Assembly: GCA_017165825.1 (NCBI GenBank)
Contig: CM029386.1
Span: forward strand, 14,968,945-15,032,944
Length of the DNA stretch: 64,000 nucleotides
Reading direction: 5' to 3'
Source of the DNA: Hepsetus odoe
Taxonomy: Eukaryota > Chordata > Actinopteri > Characiformes > Hepsetidae
Part shown: positions 30,652 to 42,449 of the stretch, piece after piece
Position numbering within the stretch: the first letter of the stretch is position 1
Layout of the letters: every line of letters starts with the position of its first letter
Program-made: the position numbers and the translations under genes
Notes under the pieces: generated by a model
Told to the model about the DNA's origin: nothing
The model's input: only the letters and a program-made list of their open reading frames with translations
The model's database searches: none

Positions 30652-31186
30652 CAGTACTGTGCAAATGTTTTAGGCAGGTGTGGAAAAAGAATGCTTTCAG
30701 GGATATAAATAATGATTGTTTATTTTTAGCAATTTACAAAATGCAAAGTGAACAAACAAATGAAAAATCTAAATCAAATCAATATTTGGTGTTACTACCT
30801 TTTGCCTTCAAACCAGCATCAGTTCTTCTGGCCCCCACAGAGCCCTGATCTCAACATCATCCAGTGTGTCTGGATCACATGAAGAGACAGAAGGATGTGA
30901 GGAAGCTACATCCACAGAAGATCTGTGCTTAGTTCTCCAAGATGTTTGGAACAACCTACCAGCCGAGTTCCTTCAGAAACTGTGTGCAAGTGTACCTAGA
31001 AGAACTGATGCTGTTTTGAAGGCAAAGGGTGGTCACACCAAATATTGATTTGATTTAGATTTCTCTTTTGTTCATTCGCTGCATTTTGTTGATTGACGAA
31101 AATTAATTATTCACTCTTCCATTCTTGAAAGCATTCTTGGTTTACAGCATTTTTTCACACCTGCCTAAAACTTTTGCACAGTACTG
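30652..31186. mobile_element. Non-autonomous Tc1-type element with long inverted repeats
   Basis: Bounded by TA on both sides (30650-30651 and 31187-31188). The ends are CAGTACTGTGCAAATGTTTT and the complement of CTAAAACTTTTGCACAGTAC. Inverted similarity continues inward for roughly 170 bp (AATCAAATCAATATTTGGTG against CACCAAATATTGATTTGATT, and CATCAGTTCTTCT against AGAAGAACTGATG). The middle retains only the 3' end of a transposase gene (CCTGATCTCAACATCATCCA). It could be moved only by a helper in trans. Confidence 0.85.
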
Positions 31187-31189
31187 TAT

Positions 31190-31750
31190 ACTACCAAGCG
31201 GTAACATTAAAAATTTTAACATTACTAACATCTAATTGATATCGTAACGCAACGTTTTTATGTTTTCAATGACAATGCCATTCTCCTATTGGCTAAAGTA
31301 TGTTTATACAAGTTCATTCTGTCATTTTCTTCCGTCAAGACATTTCTTACAAAGACGATTGATTGCTGCTTTTTTGCTATGCACTGGTCATTCTTGCTGC
31401 AATAAACTGCAGGACACTTTTGACAAATGTCCCAATGTTGAATGCAGCCTTTATTTTAGTAGTTGCTGAGAAATATGCCTAAAAATCAATAATTAAACAG
31501 TCGTAAAGAGTTGACTGTAAAATTATTTCTTTGGAATCCAAACAGGGGATTCAGATATAACCATCACATCATGTAAAATGCAATTACAATTCTGCAGCAT
31601 AGATAGGCATGAAGAGAAAAAGCTCATTCTAAGCCAGGGGATGGAGTCTGTATCACTCTCTAAAACCAATTCACACTTTAACACCACACTGCGTGTTGAG
31701 AACCTTTACTGGCAACACACCTCATTTCTGCATCTACCTGTAGATGGACC
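31190..31750. other. No gene seen
   Basis: AT-rich spacer between the Tc1-type element and the GA tract; nothing recognised. Confidence 0.45.
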
Positions 31751-31821
31751 CCTCACTCTCTCCATCAGCCTTTCACTCTCTGCATCTCTCTCCCACTCCC
31801 GCTTTTTCTGCTGGTGAGGGG

Positions 31822-31848
31822 AGGGTGAGAGAGAGAGAGGGGGAGAGA

Positions 31849-31904
<56 letters not shown>
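31822..31904. repeat. (GA)n tract
   Basis: About 80 bp of GA repeats, interrupted by GGG in the first third. It sits directly before the candidate grin2b exon at 31905-32722, where a GAGA-type promoter tract would be expected. Confidence 0.95.
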
Positions 31905-31906
<2 letters not shown>

Positions 31907-32722
31907 CTTGCTGTGGCATTCACAGGCAGACAGCACAACCGCTAGCACCTCTTCCTCCAGTTTTCCCCCTCCTCACTACTTTTTATGGAAAAGGGCTATT
32001 TTTCCTATTCTTAAACGGAGGATTTATTTTTAACAAGCTAAAAGAGAGTGGGTGAAAACAAACAAACAAACAAAAAAAGCTAGAAAAAGAAGAAAAAGCA
32101 AGAGAAGGATCCAGATGATGAGGAGAAGAGGAATGAACTGAGAGAGAAAACATAAACAAACAAAAAAAAAACTCCTGCAACCTCCCTACCCCAAGGAGAA
32201 GAGAGCGAGCGGGGAACGAGAGGGAAGACGGAAGGCACTGGAGTATTCGTTTTTTTCTTTCGTTTCATTTTTTTCTTCTTCCTCATCGTGGTGCTGGCAG
32301 GCGCCTCATCCTTCCACCTGTTCGCTCTCTCCATCATCTGCCTGCTCATCTATTTCTCCATCTACCTGGTATACAATTTCGCCTACCTATGACCCGTGCC
32401 AGAGAGAGGAAGGAAGGGGAAGAGAGAGCCTTCTCTCGTTTCTTTGCTGGTTTTTCCGCTCCAACCTCACCCCTTCATCATCTTTCCTTCCTTTCCATCA
32501 TCTTTCCCTGTACCATCCCTCCTTCCTCCCTCTCTCACCTCCGCAAACGGTCTGGCACTCGCTGAATGAAAAGTTGGACAAAATACTGAAAAAAAAGAGA
32601 GAACATTCCTCATCATTTACTTCTTTCACCCCTTTCTTTTTCCTCCTTTTTCCTTTGCTTCTCCACTGCCTGCCTCCCTCCACCTCACTCCTTTTTTGCC
32701 GGATGCTTTAAAGTTACTCTAG
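31905..32722 (+). other. grin2b: Candidate grin2b 5' non-coding exon 1
   Basis: GC- and pyrimidine-richer than its surroundings, placed after a GA tract and ending at a good donor (CTCTAG/GTAGGT at 32723). It contains GCCGGATG, CTTTAAAG and many short upstream ATGs, and no frame starting with ATG that looks conserved. It lies 23 kb before the coding exon; mammalian GRIN2B also has non-coding 5' exons far upstream. The start coordinate is arbitrary. It could belong to another transcript. Confidence 0.3.
32156..32392 (+). other. Hydrophobic ATG-less open frame
   Basis: Open for 79 codons without an ATG. The last ~37 codons have strongly coding-like composition (mostly C- or G-ending codons) and encode a membrane-type segment SSFHLFALSIICLLIYFSIY followed by LVYNFAYL and TGA (32390-32392). 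A potential acceptor CTGGCAG lies at 32294-32300 after a long T/C tract, so it could be a last exon of a small membrane protein. I recognise no family. It could equally be chance inside a 5' UTR. Confidence 0.25.
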
Positions 32723-33000
32723 GTAGGTTCCAATGAATTGTTTAGTGTCTGTCCGACTTGTTTTGTCTGTGTATGTGTGTGTATGTGTGTGTGTGTGTAC
32801 CTGTGCGTCCCTTTTTTCTTCACGTGTACATGGAACACACCTTGACACACACCTTGCACGCACTGCACGTGCTAAACAAACGGACAAATTGTGTCATCTC
32901 TCCATACCACTTTTAACTGTCTGCTTCCCAGACTCCCTTCATTTTTTGTGAAGAGTGAAGAGCCGTTCTGTTTTTCCTGAACCACATACAAAGACAGACA

Positions 33001-33039
<39 letters not shown>

Positions 33040-33051
33040 ATGCACACACGC

Positions 33052-33121
<70 letters not shown>
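33001..33121. repeat. (CA)n microsatellite
   Basis: About 120 bp of CA repeats, imperfect in the middle (CAGACACATGCACACACGCAC). The long Cys-Val frames on the opposite strand are artefacts of this tract. Confidence 0.97.
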
Positions 33122-33125
<4 letters not shown>

Positions 33126-33129
33126 GACC

Positions 33130-35690
33130 CCATGTAAATCTTATTAGACACCACGTTGTTATTATATCTTTTCATTAGTGCATCATAAGTACAGGCATCA
33201 CCACACCCAATGAAATGAAGAGATGGTGTTACTGCAGCATAAAGCTCTCCTTTAATTCAACAGGCCTCCAGAAGCAGAAATGAAGCTCTGCTCTTATTTG
33301 CTTGAGACATTATTTAGGATTTCACTCTGAGGCAAAAAAAATCCATGTATTCTTTTACCCTGAGACAATAATATATGTTTAGGCTTTTACATAGACCTAC
33401 ACATGCTAGTGCATTTACTTTAAATTAATGAAAGGTTTCTCTCACTGTGCTGACCCGTGTTTTTTTTTTATTTTTTTTTATGTATTACCTCCTCATGCTT
33501 TGGCTGCTTTACGTTATAGATCCCTTTCTACTGACAGTTTTCACATGTCACTCCTTCATATTTATCTTCTCTCCCCTCACCTCCTCCGCCGCGTCTACCA
33601 CCTGGGAGGCGAGCTCGCACTTTTTCTGGCGTCCTCCTCATCATCGTCCTCTCCTCTCTTCTCCTCTGCCTTCCTCACTCCATCTCTCGTGGGTCCCCCC
33701 TGATCAGCTGGCGTGCGAAGGCGCCTTGTCCCTGATGGCAGGGGAACTAAACCCATAAGAGAGAAAAAAGTAAACTTCTTCCCATTCATTCACTAATTCA
33801 TTCACAGGTGTTTCAGTTCTATATAGAGGCAGTCATTTAGGAACAAAGTCGTATCTGTTTTTAAGCTCTTGCATTTAAGTATGTACCTTTAAGGGCTTAT
33901 AATGACTTTTTGAACTTTTACACTGAAAATGATTCATGTAGGTTTATAAAAGGCTAGTGCAGGTCTGGTTAAATGCATTGTAGTTTAAAGTTTAAAGCAC
34001 CAGTGGCAAGTGATATTTGTGTGAGGACTGGGCGATACAAATCAGTATTGTTCAATATCGATATTGTTGGTTCATAGACCATAATACCAAAGAGTTTCAG
34101 TGTTATAGTTAGATTACTTCAAAAACATATATCAAAAATACAAATGTCATCCCTGTTGCTAAGCAGTTTACTAAAAAAAATTTGTGTTTGTTCACATCAC
34201 TCATGTAATCCAGAACCTGATTGTTAATGTATGTCTTTTACTTGGTTTACGTGGCTTTTACTTTTACGACAGCATGAAAAGACAGTTTAAAATTTATGAA
34301 CACTTAATAAACACAATGTTTTTTTATTCTGAAAATGTGTTTTCAATCTTATTGGCATCTACAGTCTAAAGCTGCCTTCAGTGCAAGACACTCCAAAGAA
34401 ACTGATGCAAAAAGTCCAGTCAAAATAAGTTTTAATCTGTGCTTTTTTTAATATTTAAACACAAGGCTAGCATTCAGGAAGCATGGATTCAACTTAAATA
34501 TTACACAGGACGTTCAATTTTATCATAAAGATCCCTTCATTTTATCCATCATGCGGTCACCCTCCTGTTTCCTCCATCTCGGCTTTCTACTTCGCAATAA
34601 GCCATTTTATTTGGTCACTTTCTTAAATGCAAAATTACAGTTCTTCCTTCCCTCTGACCGTTTCTCTTGAACTTCAATTTTCACGTCTTTTGAAAGCCTG
34701 TGATTTGACTAGGTGGACATGTCAGGGGAGACCCTTTTGCGTTTCTTGTATTTTCTCTGTGCCCTTTGTGCCGTTTGTCCAGTCTTTCCCAACATCACCC
34801 AGACATTAATGAGACACTGCAGAAATGGTTCAAATGGTAAGTAGCAAGGGAAGACATGTTAACAGCCTTTTATTGTATGTGTGCATATGTGTGTGGTTTC
34901 TGTGGGTTTGGAGAATTAACATATCAGTCAATCGATGGTTTTCACACACAACATCCAGGCCACAACCGACTATATGGGCTGGATTCAACAACGTCCCTGT
35001 ACACTCCTTATCTCCTTATCTATCTGTATACCTAAATTACACTCCTTCCTATCTATCTCTCTCTCTCTCTTGTATATATATATATATATTTTATATATAT
35101 ATAAATTAACTAATGTTATTCAACTCAGATAAATACTTGAAATAGTGTAAATATAATACTATCCATTATCTGCTTTATTTCATTTACACTAGGAAGCAAA
35201 TGAAACAATCGGTATTGGTTAATGTCCCCTGTAATGTCCAGCATAAAAAAGCTGTGAGTATTTTTAAGTTTAAGTCACATTTAGGGTTTAGTTGCTGTGG
35301 GACTCTGGGATAGTGCCAAATGGTCATATGAGAAACTTAAACATTTTTCTTTATCTTATTTTTACTAGACCACATGTGGATATAACAATTATTTATATTT
35401 ATTGCTTTTTTTCCTTTTTTAGAAAGAAAACAACTTCAGTATCAGCCCGCTCGTGGTTAAAAACTAAAATTAGGATAAGAAAAGAGAGAAAGTATCCCAA
35501 AGAAGCATCTAATCTGTGGCTTTTTATGTCATTTTCATGTTCTATAAAACATCATGTTTCATGTTCGTTAAGCCCCTTCAGACCTAATATCCATTATATA
35601 TTAAAAAAAAAATGAAGTTGTTTGAGTTATCTTATATCACAGAGTGTCGGGCTAAAAGCCTAAAACTCACCTCAGTCATGTGAAGCTGAA
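33130..35690. other. No gene seen
   Basis: Mostly AT-rich. A GC-richer, Ser-rich frame at about 33570-33700 ends at a stop and lacks splice support. Short CT and AT repeats occur near 35050-35105. Confidence 0.4.
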
Positions 35691-35766
35691 ACCCCGAGCC
35701 CGCTCGCGCGCACACCTTTCAGGTGAACTCTCGCGCGGTTTGAGACGCTGTTTTGTTTTTCTGCAG

Positions 35767-36370
35767 GGAGGCGTGAAGGAGACTCCTGACAGGTGAAGAC
35801 ACCCCAAACTAAACTCCTGACAGCAGAAGAAAGACACGCGCCCAGGAGCTGAGGACACTCTTTTCCAGTTCTACTGAAGGAAGAAAGACGCAGCTATTCA
35901 GAAGATAAACATAAGATGAACATGTAACAGAACCAGTGTACTTTGAACCTGTTTTTTCTTTTCTTTTTTCTTTTGGGCCAGAAGGAGATGTTCTGCAGAT
36001 TCGCAGGCCTCACTCAGAGTGTTTGCGTGTGGGTTTATCTGCATTTTACCTGAAAGAGCGGCAGCTCTTAGTTGTTTTTGTTATTTTTTCATTTGTGATC
36101 AAGTGCGTCTTATCTTTCGGACGTTTTTCTTGATTTATTTTCGGGACTTATTTCCAAAAACCCATCTGGATCTACAGTACGGCTAAACTGCCTCAGTCTC
36201 CATCCAGCACTTCTCTACACAATCCTTCCTTCCTTCCTTCTTCCGCGGGCTCCCCGTTTCAATTAGTCGTCCCTCCATCCGAGGCTATGAGAGGAAGAGA
36301 GGAGACCCAGCTCACACCATCATGCCAGAGTTGAGGAAAGAGAATGATAGTTGGGCTGGCAATGTTCAAG
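35767..36370 (+). other. grin2b: Candidate grin2b 5' non-coding exon
   Basis: It begins after a strong acceptor (GTTTTGTTTTTCTGCAG) in a CpG-richer patch (35690-35850, CGCTCGCGCGCACACC) and ends at donor TTCAAG/GTAGGA. An internal donor CTGACAG/GTGAAG at 35793 would give a 26-nt version. The preceding CpG-rich patch could instead be a start site, making this a first exon. An ATG at 36322 with A at -3 opens a frame that, on splicing to 55417, overlaps the GluN2B start codon out of frame. Support is by splice signals, CpG content and position only. Confidence 0.4.
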
Positions 36371-36380
36371 GTAGGAGAAA

Positions 36381-36538
<158 letters not shown>

Positions 36539-36896
36539 CCTCCTCCTCCTCCATCCCACTCTTTCCTCAACACTGTGATATGTTTTTCTTTTGTTCTTGT
36601 TCTATTGGGACTTTAATCGTTGTTGCTTCACTCTGTGTGTGTGTGTGTGTGTGAGAGAAAGAGAGTGAAAGAAACAGAGCCTTACACTCTACTTCTGCCG
36701 GCATTCTCCCAGATAGTTCTTGGTCGTGCTGCCTTCTTTCAAGCTTGAGTAATGTGCCCATAGTCTTGTCCAGACACTGCAACTAAGTGGGTTAACTAGA
36801 AAAAAGGGAGAAAGAGGGAGAGAGAAGGATGCCCTGCCCTTTCATTCTCTTTCTCATAGCTGTGTTCCAAAGAACTAATGAACTCATTCTGAGGGA

Positions 36897-37008
<112 letters not shown>

Positions 37009-37231
37009 AGGTTAGGACTCGTCAGTTAGCCTGAATTCTTTGATGATTTGTCCCTGCCTTCTGACTCTTCTTTGCTTATTAATGTAAGGTGACAGATTTG
37101 CTTTACCCTTGCTCAGTGGGGTTGGCACAGCTGCCAGTCACGCTCAACTTTGACTGACAGGCACCAGAGGGATTAAGGAAGAGAGAGTGAGAATGTCTTT
37201 CAAATCTTCCCCAGCATCACTGCAAGGTTCT

Positions 37232-37269
37232 GTTGGCGTGGCAACGGGAAGTTAGGTTGGCGTGGCAAC
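37232..37269. promoter_or_regulatory. Paired X-box-like palindromes
   Basis: GTTGGCGTGGCAAC occurs twice (37232-37245 and 37256-37269) with starts 24 bp apart, separated by GGGAAGTTAG. Each matches the RFX X-box (GTTGCCATGGCAAC) at 12 of 14 positions. Paired spacing suggests a composite site, but function is unproven. Confidence 0.35.
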
Positions 37270-37554
37270 AGAACACAGGGGCACCGCCGGAACCCTTTTG
37301 TGACATAACTGTTAGTGTTCTGAACTGTTCGCAGTGTGTTTGTGGTCACACAGCTGAAACTGCACCTCCTCTTCTGGGAGCGTTCAGACATTTTGTAGTT
37401 ATGTCTGAAAACATAGCGGAGAACTTCCTTTGCACTTTTACTGATATTCAATACTGCAACAGGGCCGCAGTTCCACTTATTCCAATACACATGGCTCTGT
37501 TTAGACAACACTCAGGTGTGTTAGATTTGGATCTGTGCAAAACTTACCAATAGT

Positions 37555-37790
37555 TATATGTATTGTTCTATATGGTGCTCTTTGTAATAGTGCTTCTTAT
37601 AATAGTGTGCTTTATGGTGCTCTCTATGTGTTCTATGTAGTGCCATGTATAAAAGTGTTGCATATAATATATATAGTATTGCTCTGTGTATTACTCTCTA
37701 TAATAGATTTTTATAAAGCACTGTACAAAAAATGTTCTGTCTAGTGCTCTCTTTAATAGTATTCTGCATAGTGCTTTACTTTGTTTGCTG
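37555..37790. repeat. Degenerate minisatellite, left part
   Basis: Repeated units of about 20-30 bp on the theme TAGTGCTCTCTATAATAGTG and TTCTATGTAGTGC. The same theme resumes at 38775-38885 after the LINE fragment, so the LINE lies within this array. Confidence 0.7.
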
Positions 37791-38774
37791 ATGATATTGT
37801 GATCTGTAGCGAGATTAGGAGGCAGCTTGAGGAGAAGCTGGAGATATGCTCTAGAGAGGAGAGGAATGATAGTGAAGGGCAAAGACAAAATACATGAGTG
37901 TGAACGAAAGGGTGGAAAATTGAGTGGTTAGGATGCAGGGAATAGAGGTGACTAAGGCAGAGGAATTTCAATTCTTGGGAACAACAGTTCAGAGTAACGG
38001 CGAGTGTGGAAGAGAGGTGAAGAAGAGAGTGCAGGCAGGTTGGAATGGGTGGAGAAGAGTGGCTAGAGTGATTTGTGGCAGACGAGTACCAGCTAGAGTA
38101 AAAGGGAAGGTTTACAGGACAGTAGTGAGACTGTTATGTTGGAGGCAATAGCACTGACGAAAAGACAGGAGGCGGAGCTGGAGGTGTCAGAGTTAAAGGT
38201 GCTGAGATTTTCGATGGGTGTGACGAGGATGGACATGATTAGAAATTAGTATTTTAGAGGGACAGCTCAGGTTAAACGTTTTGGGGACAAAGTTAGAGAA
38301 GCAAGGTTATGTTTGTTCGGACATGTCCAGAGCAGAGACAAGGATTATATTGGGAGGAAGATGTTGAAGATGGAGCTGCCAGGAAAGAAGAAAAGAGGAA
38401 GACCAAAGAGTTTCATGGATGTGATGAGAGGTTGATAAGGGTGGCGGTGGTCTAGTGGTAGGGTACTTGCCTACGGACCAAGAAGTCCCCGGTTCGAATC
38501 CCACCTCTAGCACTACCACCACTGGGTCCCTGAGCAAGACCCTTAACCCTGAGTTGCTCCAGGAGGACTGTCCGATAATTAGGAAATGTAAGTCGCTCTG
38601 GATAAGAGCGTCTGCTAAATGCTGTAAATGTAAATGTAAATGTAAATGAGAGAGGATAGGCAGGTGGTTGGTTCGAAGGAGGAACATGCAGAGGAAAAGA
38701 AGAAATGGAAACGAATGATCTGCTGTGGCGACCCCTAAACAGGTGCAGCCGAAAGAAGAAGAAGATGAAGATGC
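37790..38774 (+). pseudogene. LINE reverse-transcriptase 3' part, interrupted by a SINE
   Basis: Begins at the catalytic motif of the polymerase, FADDIVIC (FADD at 37794-37805). It continues with EFQFLGTTVQSNGECGREVK, RVQAGWNGWRRVARVICGRR and ARVKGKVYRTVVRLL (37924-38150). After a break it resumes with DNA coding for the MTRMDM..IRNQYF and LFGHVQSRDKDYIG-like blocks, and ends with GATCTGCTGTGGCGACCCCT and a GAAGAAGAAG tail. Missing 5' part, frame breaks and a SINE at 38437-38649 show it is dead. Confidence 0.82.
38437..38649 (+). mobile_element. tRNA SINE with L2-type tail, inserted in a LINE
   Basis: Intact head (GGGTGGCGGTGGTCTAGTGG), box B GGTTCGAATCC, AGTCGCTCTGGATAAGAGCG, TCTGCTAAATGC and a TGTAAA-repeat tail. 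Flanking ATGAGAG repeats are a plausible 7-bp target duplication. It is one of the best preserved copies of the family here and younger than the LINE it splits. Confidence 0.9.
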
Positions 38775-38885
38775 TTTATTTGATAATGTTTTATATAGCA
38801 CTCTTTATCAAAGTGCTCTATTTTGTGCTCCCTATAGAATGTTTTATATAGCATATCCTGTATTAGTATTCTTTATAAAACAATT
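38775..38885. repeat. Degenerate minisatellite, right part
   Basis: AGTGCTCTATTTTGTGCTCC and TATAGAATGTTTTATATAGC continue the theme found at 37555-37790. Confidence 0.6.
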
Positions 38886-38889
38886 TTTT

Positions 38890-39985
38890 CCAGTCCAGAA
38901 ATTCAAACTTCAGTATTAGGCTTTCTGATGTGATTATGTGGAGTTTTGCAGAATGCACCATATGCAAATTCTGCAAAGTAACAAGCAGAGTGACACCGAA
39001 GCAGACATCTTCTGCAACTGAGGGCAGCGCTTAGTTACTTTATGATGCAGAATGAGAAGGGCCACTGCTGTTTTCCCCATGTTGGTGTGACAGCGCATGC
39101 AAAGCACCTGTGTATTTGTTGGACGTGTGTGTGTGTGTGTGTGTGTCTGGGAACCAGAGATGACCTGTTCTCTCTGATCGATAGAGTGTGTGCTCTTGTC
39201 AGCGGGAGAGATGGACTGATAGACATGAAGGTTATTATCCTGAACTGGGCTCGTCCAAGCGGCTTTAACAACATTGACCAACCAATTAGGGGGGATTTAG
39301 GTTGGCGTTTGTGTGTGAGTGTCTACATCACCTGTGGCGATGGTTTATCAGTTTATTAATCTGCACCTGTTTGCACCTCCAGAACAATCGCAGGAAAAGC
39401 TGGCTCTGTGCCTCGTGCTGGAAGAACTACTACTAGGTCACACAATTTCTGTCTAACAATTGATTAATATATAGTTTTGTTACACAATGTGTTACAGAAG
39501 GTTTTTCTAATAATGTTGCCAACTTGTAAATGTGATATTGGACTTTTTAATAACAAGGCTTAGAAAATGAATCATCCACTGCTTTAGCTCATTAGCCTCC
39601 AACTGGTTGTATTACTTTTGAACATGATATTATAGCAGGGCTAAATGTTATACTTTTTAATGGTGCAGTATTGTATTCTGTAACATGAGGAATGTCATTT
39701 TAATAATCTTACATAACACCCCAGTATGCAAACAGTTGAGTCAGTATATAAATAACAGACATTCATTGAGTCAAGTTCATTTATATGCTATTTTTGTAGA
39801 GCAAAAGCATACAACCTTTTATTTAGCTCATTCTTTGAGAATGTGTTTAATTACTTCAGTCCTTTTCTCTGTGCAATACTTAGCATGGTCTTTTTGTCCT
39901 TATTAAGCAGCCCTAGTGAATTAAAAGTGGATTAAAACTATTTTATAATAATAGTAATAATACTATTAATACTATATAATATACT
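38890..39985. other. No gene seen
   Basis: Contains a short (GT)n at about 39125-39147. Frames near 38934-39359 on both strands are unsupported. Confidence 0.45.
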
Positions 39986-39989
39986 ATAT

Positions 39990-40213
39990 ACTATATGGTC
40001 CTACCACTAGACCAGTAGGCAAGTACCCTACCACTAAACCACCACCAGCCTATAGACCAATGGCTCAAGAGGTCCCAGGTTCGAATCCCACTTCAAGCAT
40101 TACCACCACTGGGTCCCTGAGCAAGACCTTAGTGTCTCCAGGGGGACTGTCCCTGGACATGGAAGTCGCTCTGGATAAGAGCGTCTGCTAAATGCCGTAA
40201 ATGTAAATGTATA
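39990..40213 (+). mobile_element. tRNA SINE with inverted (fold-back) head
   Basis: The 3' body is in + orientation (GGTTCGAATCCCACTTCAAG..GCTCTGGATAAGAGCGTCTG and TGTAAATG). The first ~50 bp are the reverse complement of the same family's head: CCTACCACTAGACCAGTAGG, CAAGTACCCTACCACTAAAC, CACCACC. The head was therefore inverted or copied from the other strand during insertion. Confidence 0.8.
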
Positions 40214-42445
40214 TACTATAATTTTCTCTGACCCTTGTATAAGGTGATGTAAATGTCAGGGGTTGTTTAGAGCAGGGCTGTCCCTATCAAAGATGCCTTT
40301 TAATTGATTACACATTTTAAAAACTAACTGATCAAAATTTCACGAATCAGCTCATTGATAAGTTATTTTAATGATAAAAAGGGAAACTGCAGGTCATTAT
40401 AAGGCATCGTGAGTCGTCTTTTCGTCTTATGATAGCCCGTGATTTAGTGTTTTTTGAAAAACTGTGTTTTTTTTTTTTTTTACTTTACTTTCATTCCCTC
40501 ACACCCACTGACCAGTCTTTGAAAAATATTTATCTCTTCACATATCTTGATTCATTCTTTTAAAGAAACTTGGCTTTCAAATTCTTTTGGTAGCTTTAGC
40601 CTAGCAGGTCACCAAGTTCACCCTTGATAAAGGAATATAACAATATTTTAATTTTTGAACAGCGATTTTTAGTTCAGTTGTCTGCACATTACATACACAT
40701 TTGTCATACAATTCAATAGAATACACATGTATAATAGAGCAGACAGGTTCTGCAGCTAAAACAGCTACCCATTCCCTTACAGATTTTCTGTTCATTTCAA
40801 TGTACGAGGAAATTGTTGCAGTGAAAGCTATTGTCCATGGTCCACTGTCCAGCGTATGCTGCAGACACAACACATAGTGCTTAGGTTGAAAAATGCTTGA
40901 GTATTTTTGTAGGTGTGAGCAAATTGGTTTCCAAAGTTATTTCAGTGCGTATTCTTCATTGTTTTCCAGTAATTGTTCTGTTCCAAGTGTCCATCTCTCC
41001 CTGTCAGTCAGCTTTAACTTGCTACCACTGTTCCTCCATCCTGAGGCAGTTTTTCCTTGTTTGGCACCAACCCTCATGAGTTTTGACACTGTTCTTCTAG
41101 ACATGGTTCACGTATTTTGACACAAGCACACATATTAAAGTGCTGATTTAGTACATAGTTGCTGGCAGGACAAAAAAAAATGTATCTCCAAAATGTTATC
41201 ATCAAGAATAGGAACTTAGAATAAATGCTAATCAAACTTGATTTTCTCTTCTAGTAAGACCTAAGACCATTTTTTTTTGTGCGTTCATCATGAAAATAAT
41301 TTTTAAAAATGTGTTACTAGGTATTAAGTGCATTAGTGTTTGCAGTGGTTTATTCCAATCATATTTTGCCTAGCAACCAGGGACACCCGTGAGTTGTTTA
41401 ATAGACCAGAATCCTGCTGATTTGCTCAAAAAAAAAGAAAATTAATATGGCAATACCAGTAAAGAAGACATATTGTCAAGCACTTCTCTGAGGGGCCCAG
41501 TCAAGGGAACACCCAGTAGTATACTGACTATGTACTGTATGAGTGTGCAGTTGGGAGCATGCCTGTTGTCTCATGGTATCCATGTGTTGATCTTCATTTG
41601 GCCTTAACGATGAACAGATTGCTGATGAATTACCCATGACCAATGGGCAAAGAGGTTGAATATGATTGGTTGAGGCAGAAGCAGGCCATCACCAAGCCCT
41701 GAAGGGAGGAAAAGATCCTTCACCCAAAAAACCTGCTCCTCTTGCTTGAGATGCAACAATCAGCATGAATGTGTGTCTTATGTTCATGTACTGTACACAA
41801 ACCATATGTTCTGTGTGTGTGTATGAGTGTGTGTCTGTGTGTGTGTGTGTGTGTGTGTGCAAATGAATGTCTTTGAGTTTGTAGTAGAGGTTTTCATTAA
41901 TGCCATACCGTCCAAGTGTGTACTGAATCCAGTACAGTTTGGAAAAACAGAAAAAGTTAATGTTCTTTCTTGAAGAGTGTTTTTCCCTGAAAAATAGCCA
42001 TCTTGGTCTACTTTTCAAAATTTATCCAAAATCAAATCAAATAAAATAAAAAAAATTCTTTCAGCGCCCATAATACGCCTATATAGAAATGTTCAAGTTT
42101 AGATATCATTTAGAGACCTGATTAAATCAGTTCCTGAAGATGAAGTCACAGTGATGCACCACAGGGGACAAGATAAGAGTGTCTCTTAGGGTGTGAAATA
42201 GAAAGACATTGTTGAAGCAGTTTAAACATCCTTCTTTCAGCTTTACATGGCTTTAGCATAAGCAATTCAGAGATACTTCACCTTCACTCAGTGGATAAAC
42301 CAATTGGCAGTCTATAAGCAGCTGAGGGAACTTTTATCTATTATATAATATAAAGTTTGGCAATACAAATCTGCTATGCCATTACATATCATCCCTTTGT
42401 GTTTTATCAATAAACCCATTCAATTAATCAATTAATCTGTCATGG
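40214..42445. other. No gene seen
   Basis: AT-rich intergenic or 5'-intron DNA with a short GT repeat at about 41815-41859. No frame with recognisable domains. Confidence 0.45.
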
Positions 42446-42449
42446 TAGA

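Noticed and set aside
32872..33175. Cys-Val repeat protein frames
   Set aside because: Direct translation of the (CA)n/(GT)n microsatellite; the same occurs at 36.9, 50.2, 53.9 and 54.0 kb.
33428..33758. Open frame with a GC-richer end that could be a coding exon
   Set aside because: Two frames are open at once, both Ser/Pro-rich without domain, and no matching acceptor-donor pair was found.
38437..38520. tRNA gene
   Set aside because: Box A and box B are present, but they are the promoter of a SINE with body and tail; no cloverleaf acceptor stem closes.
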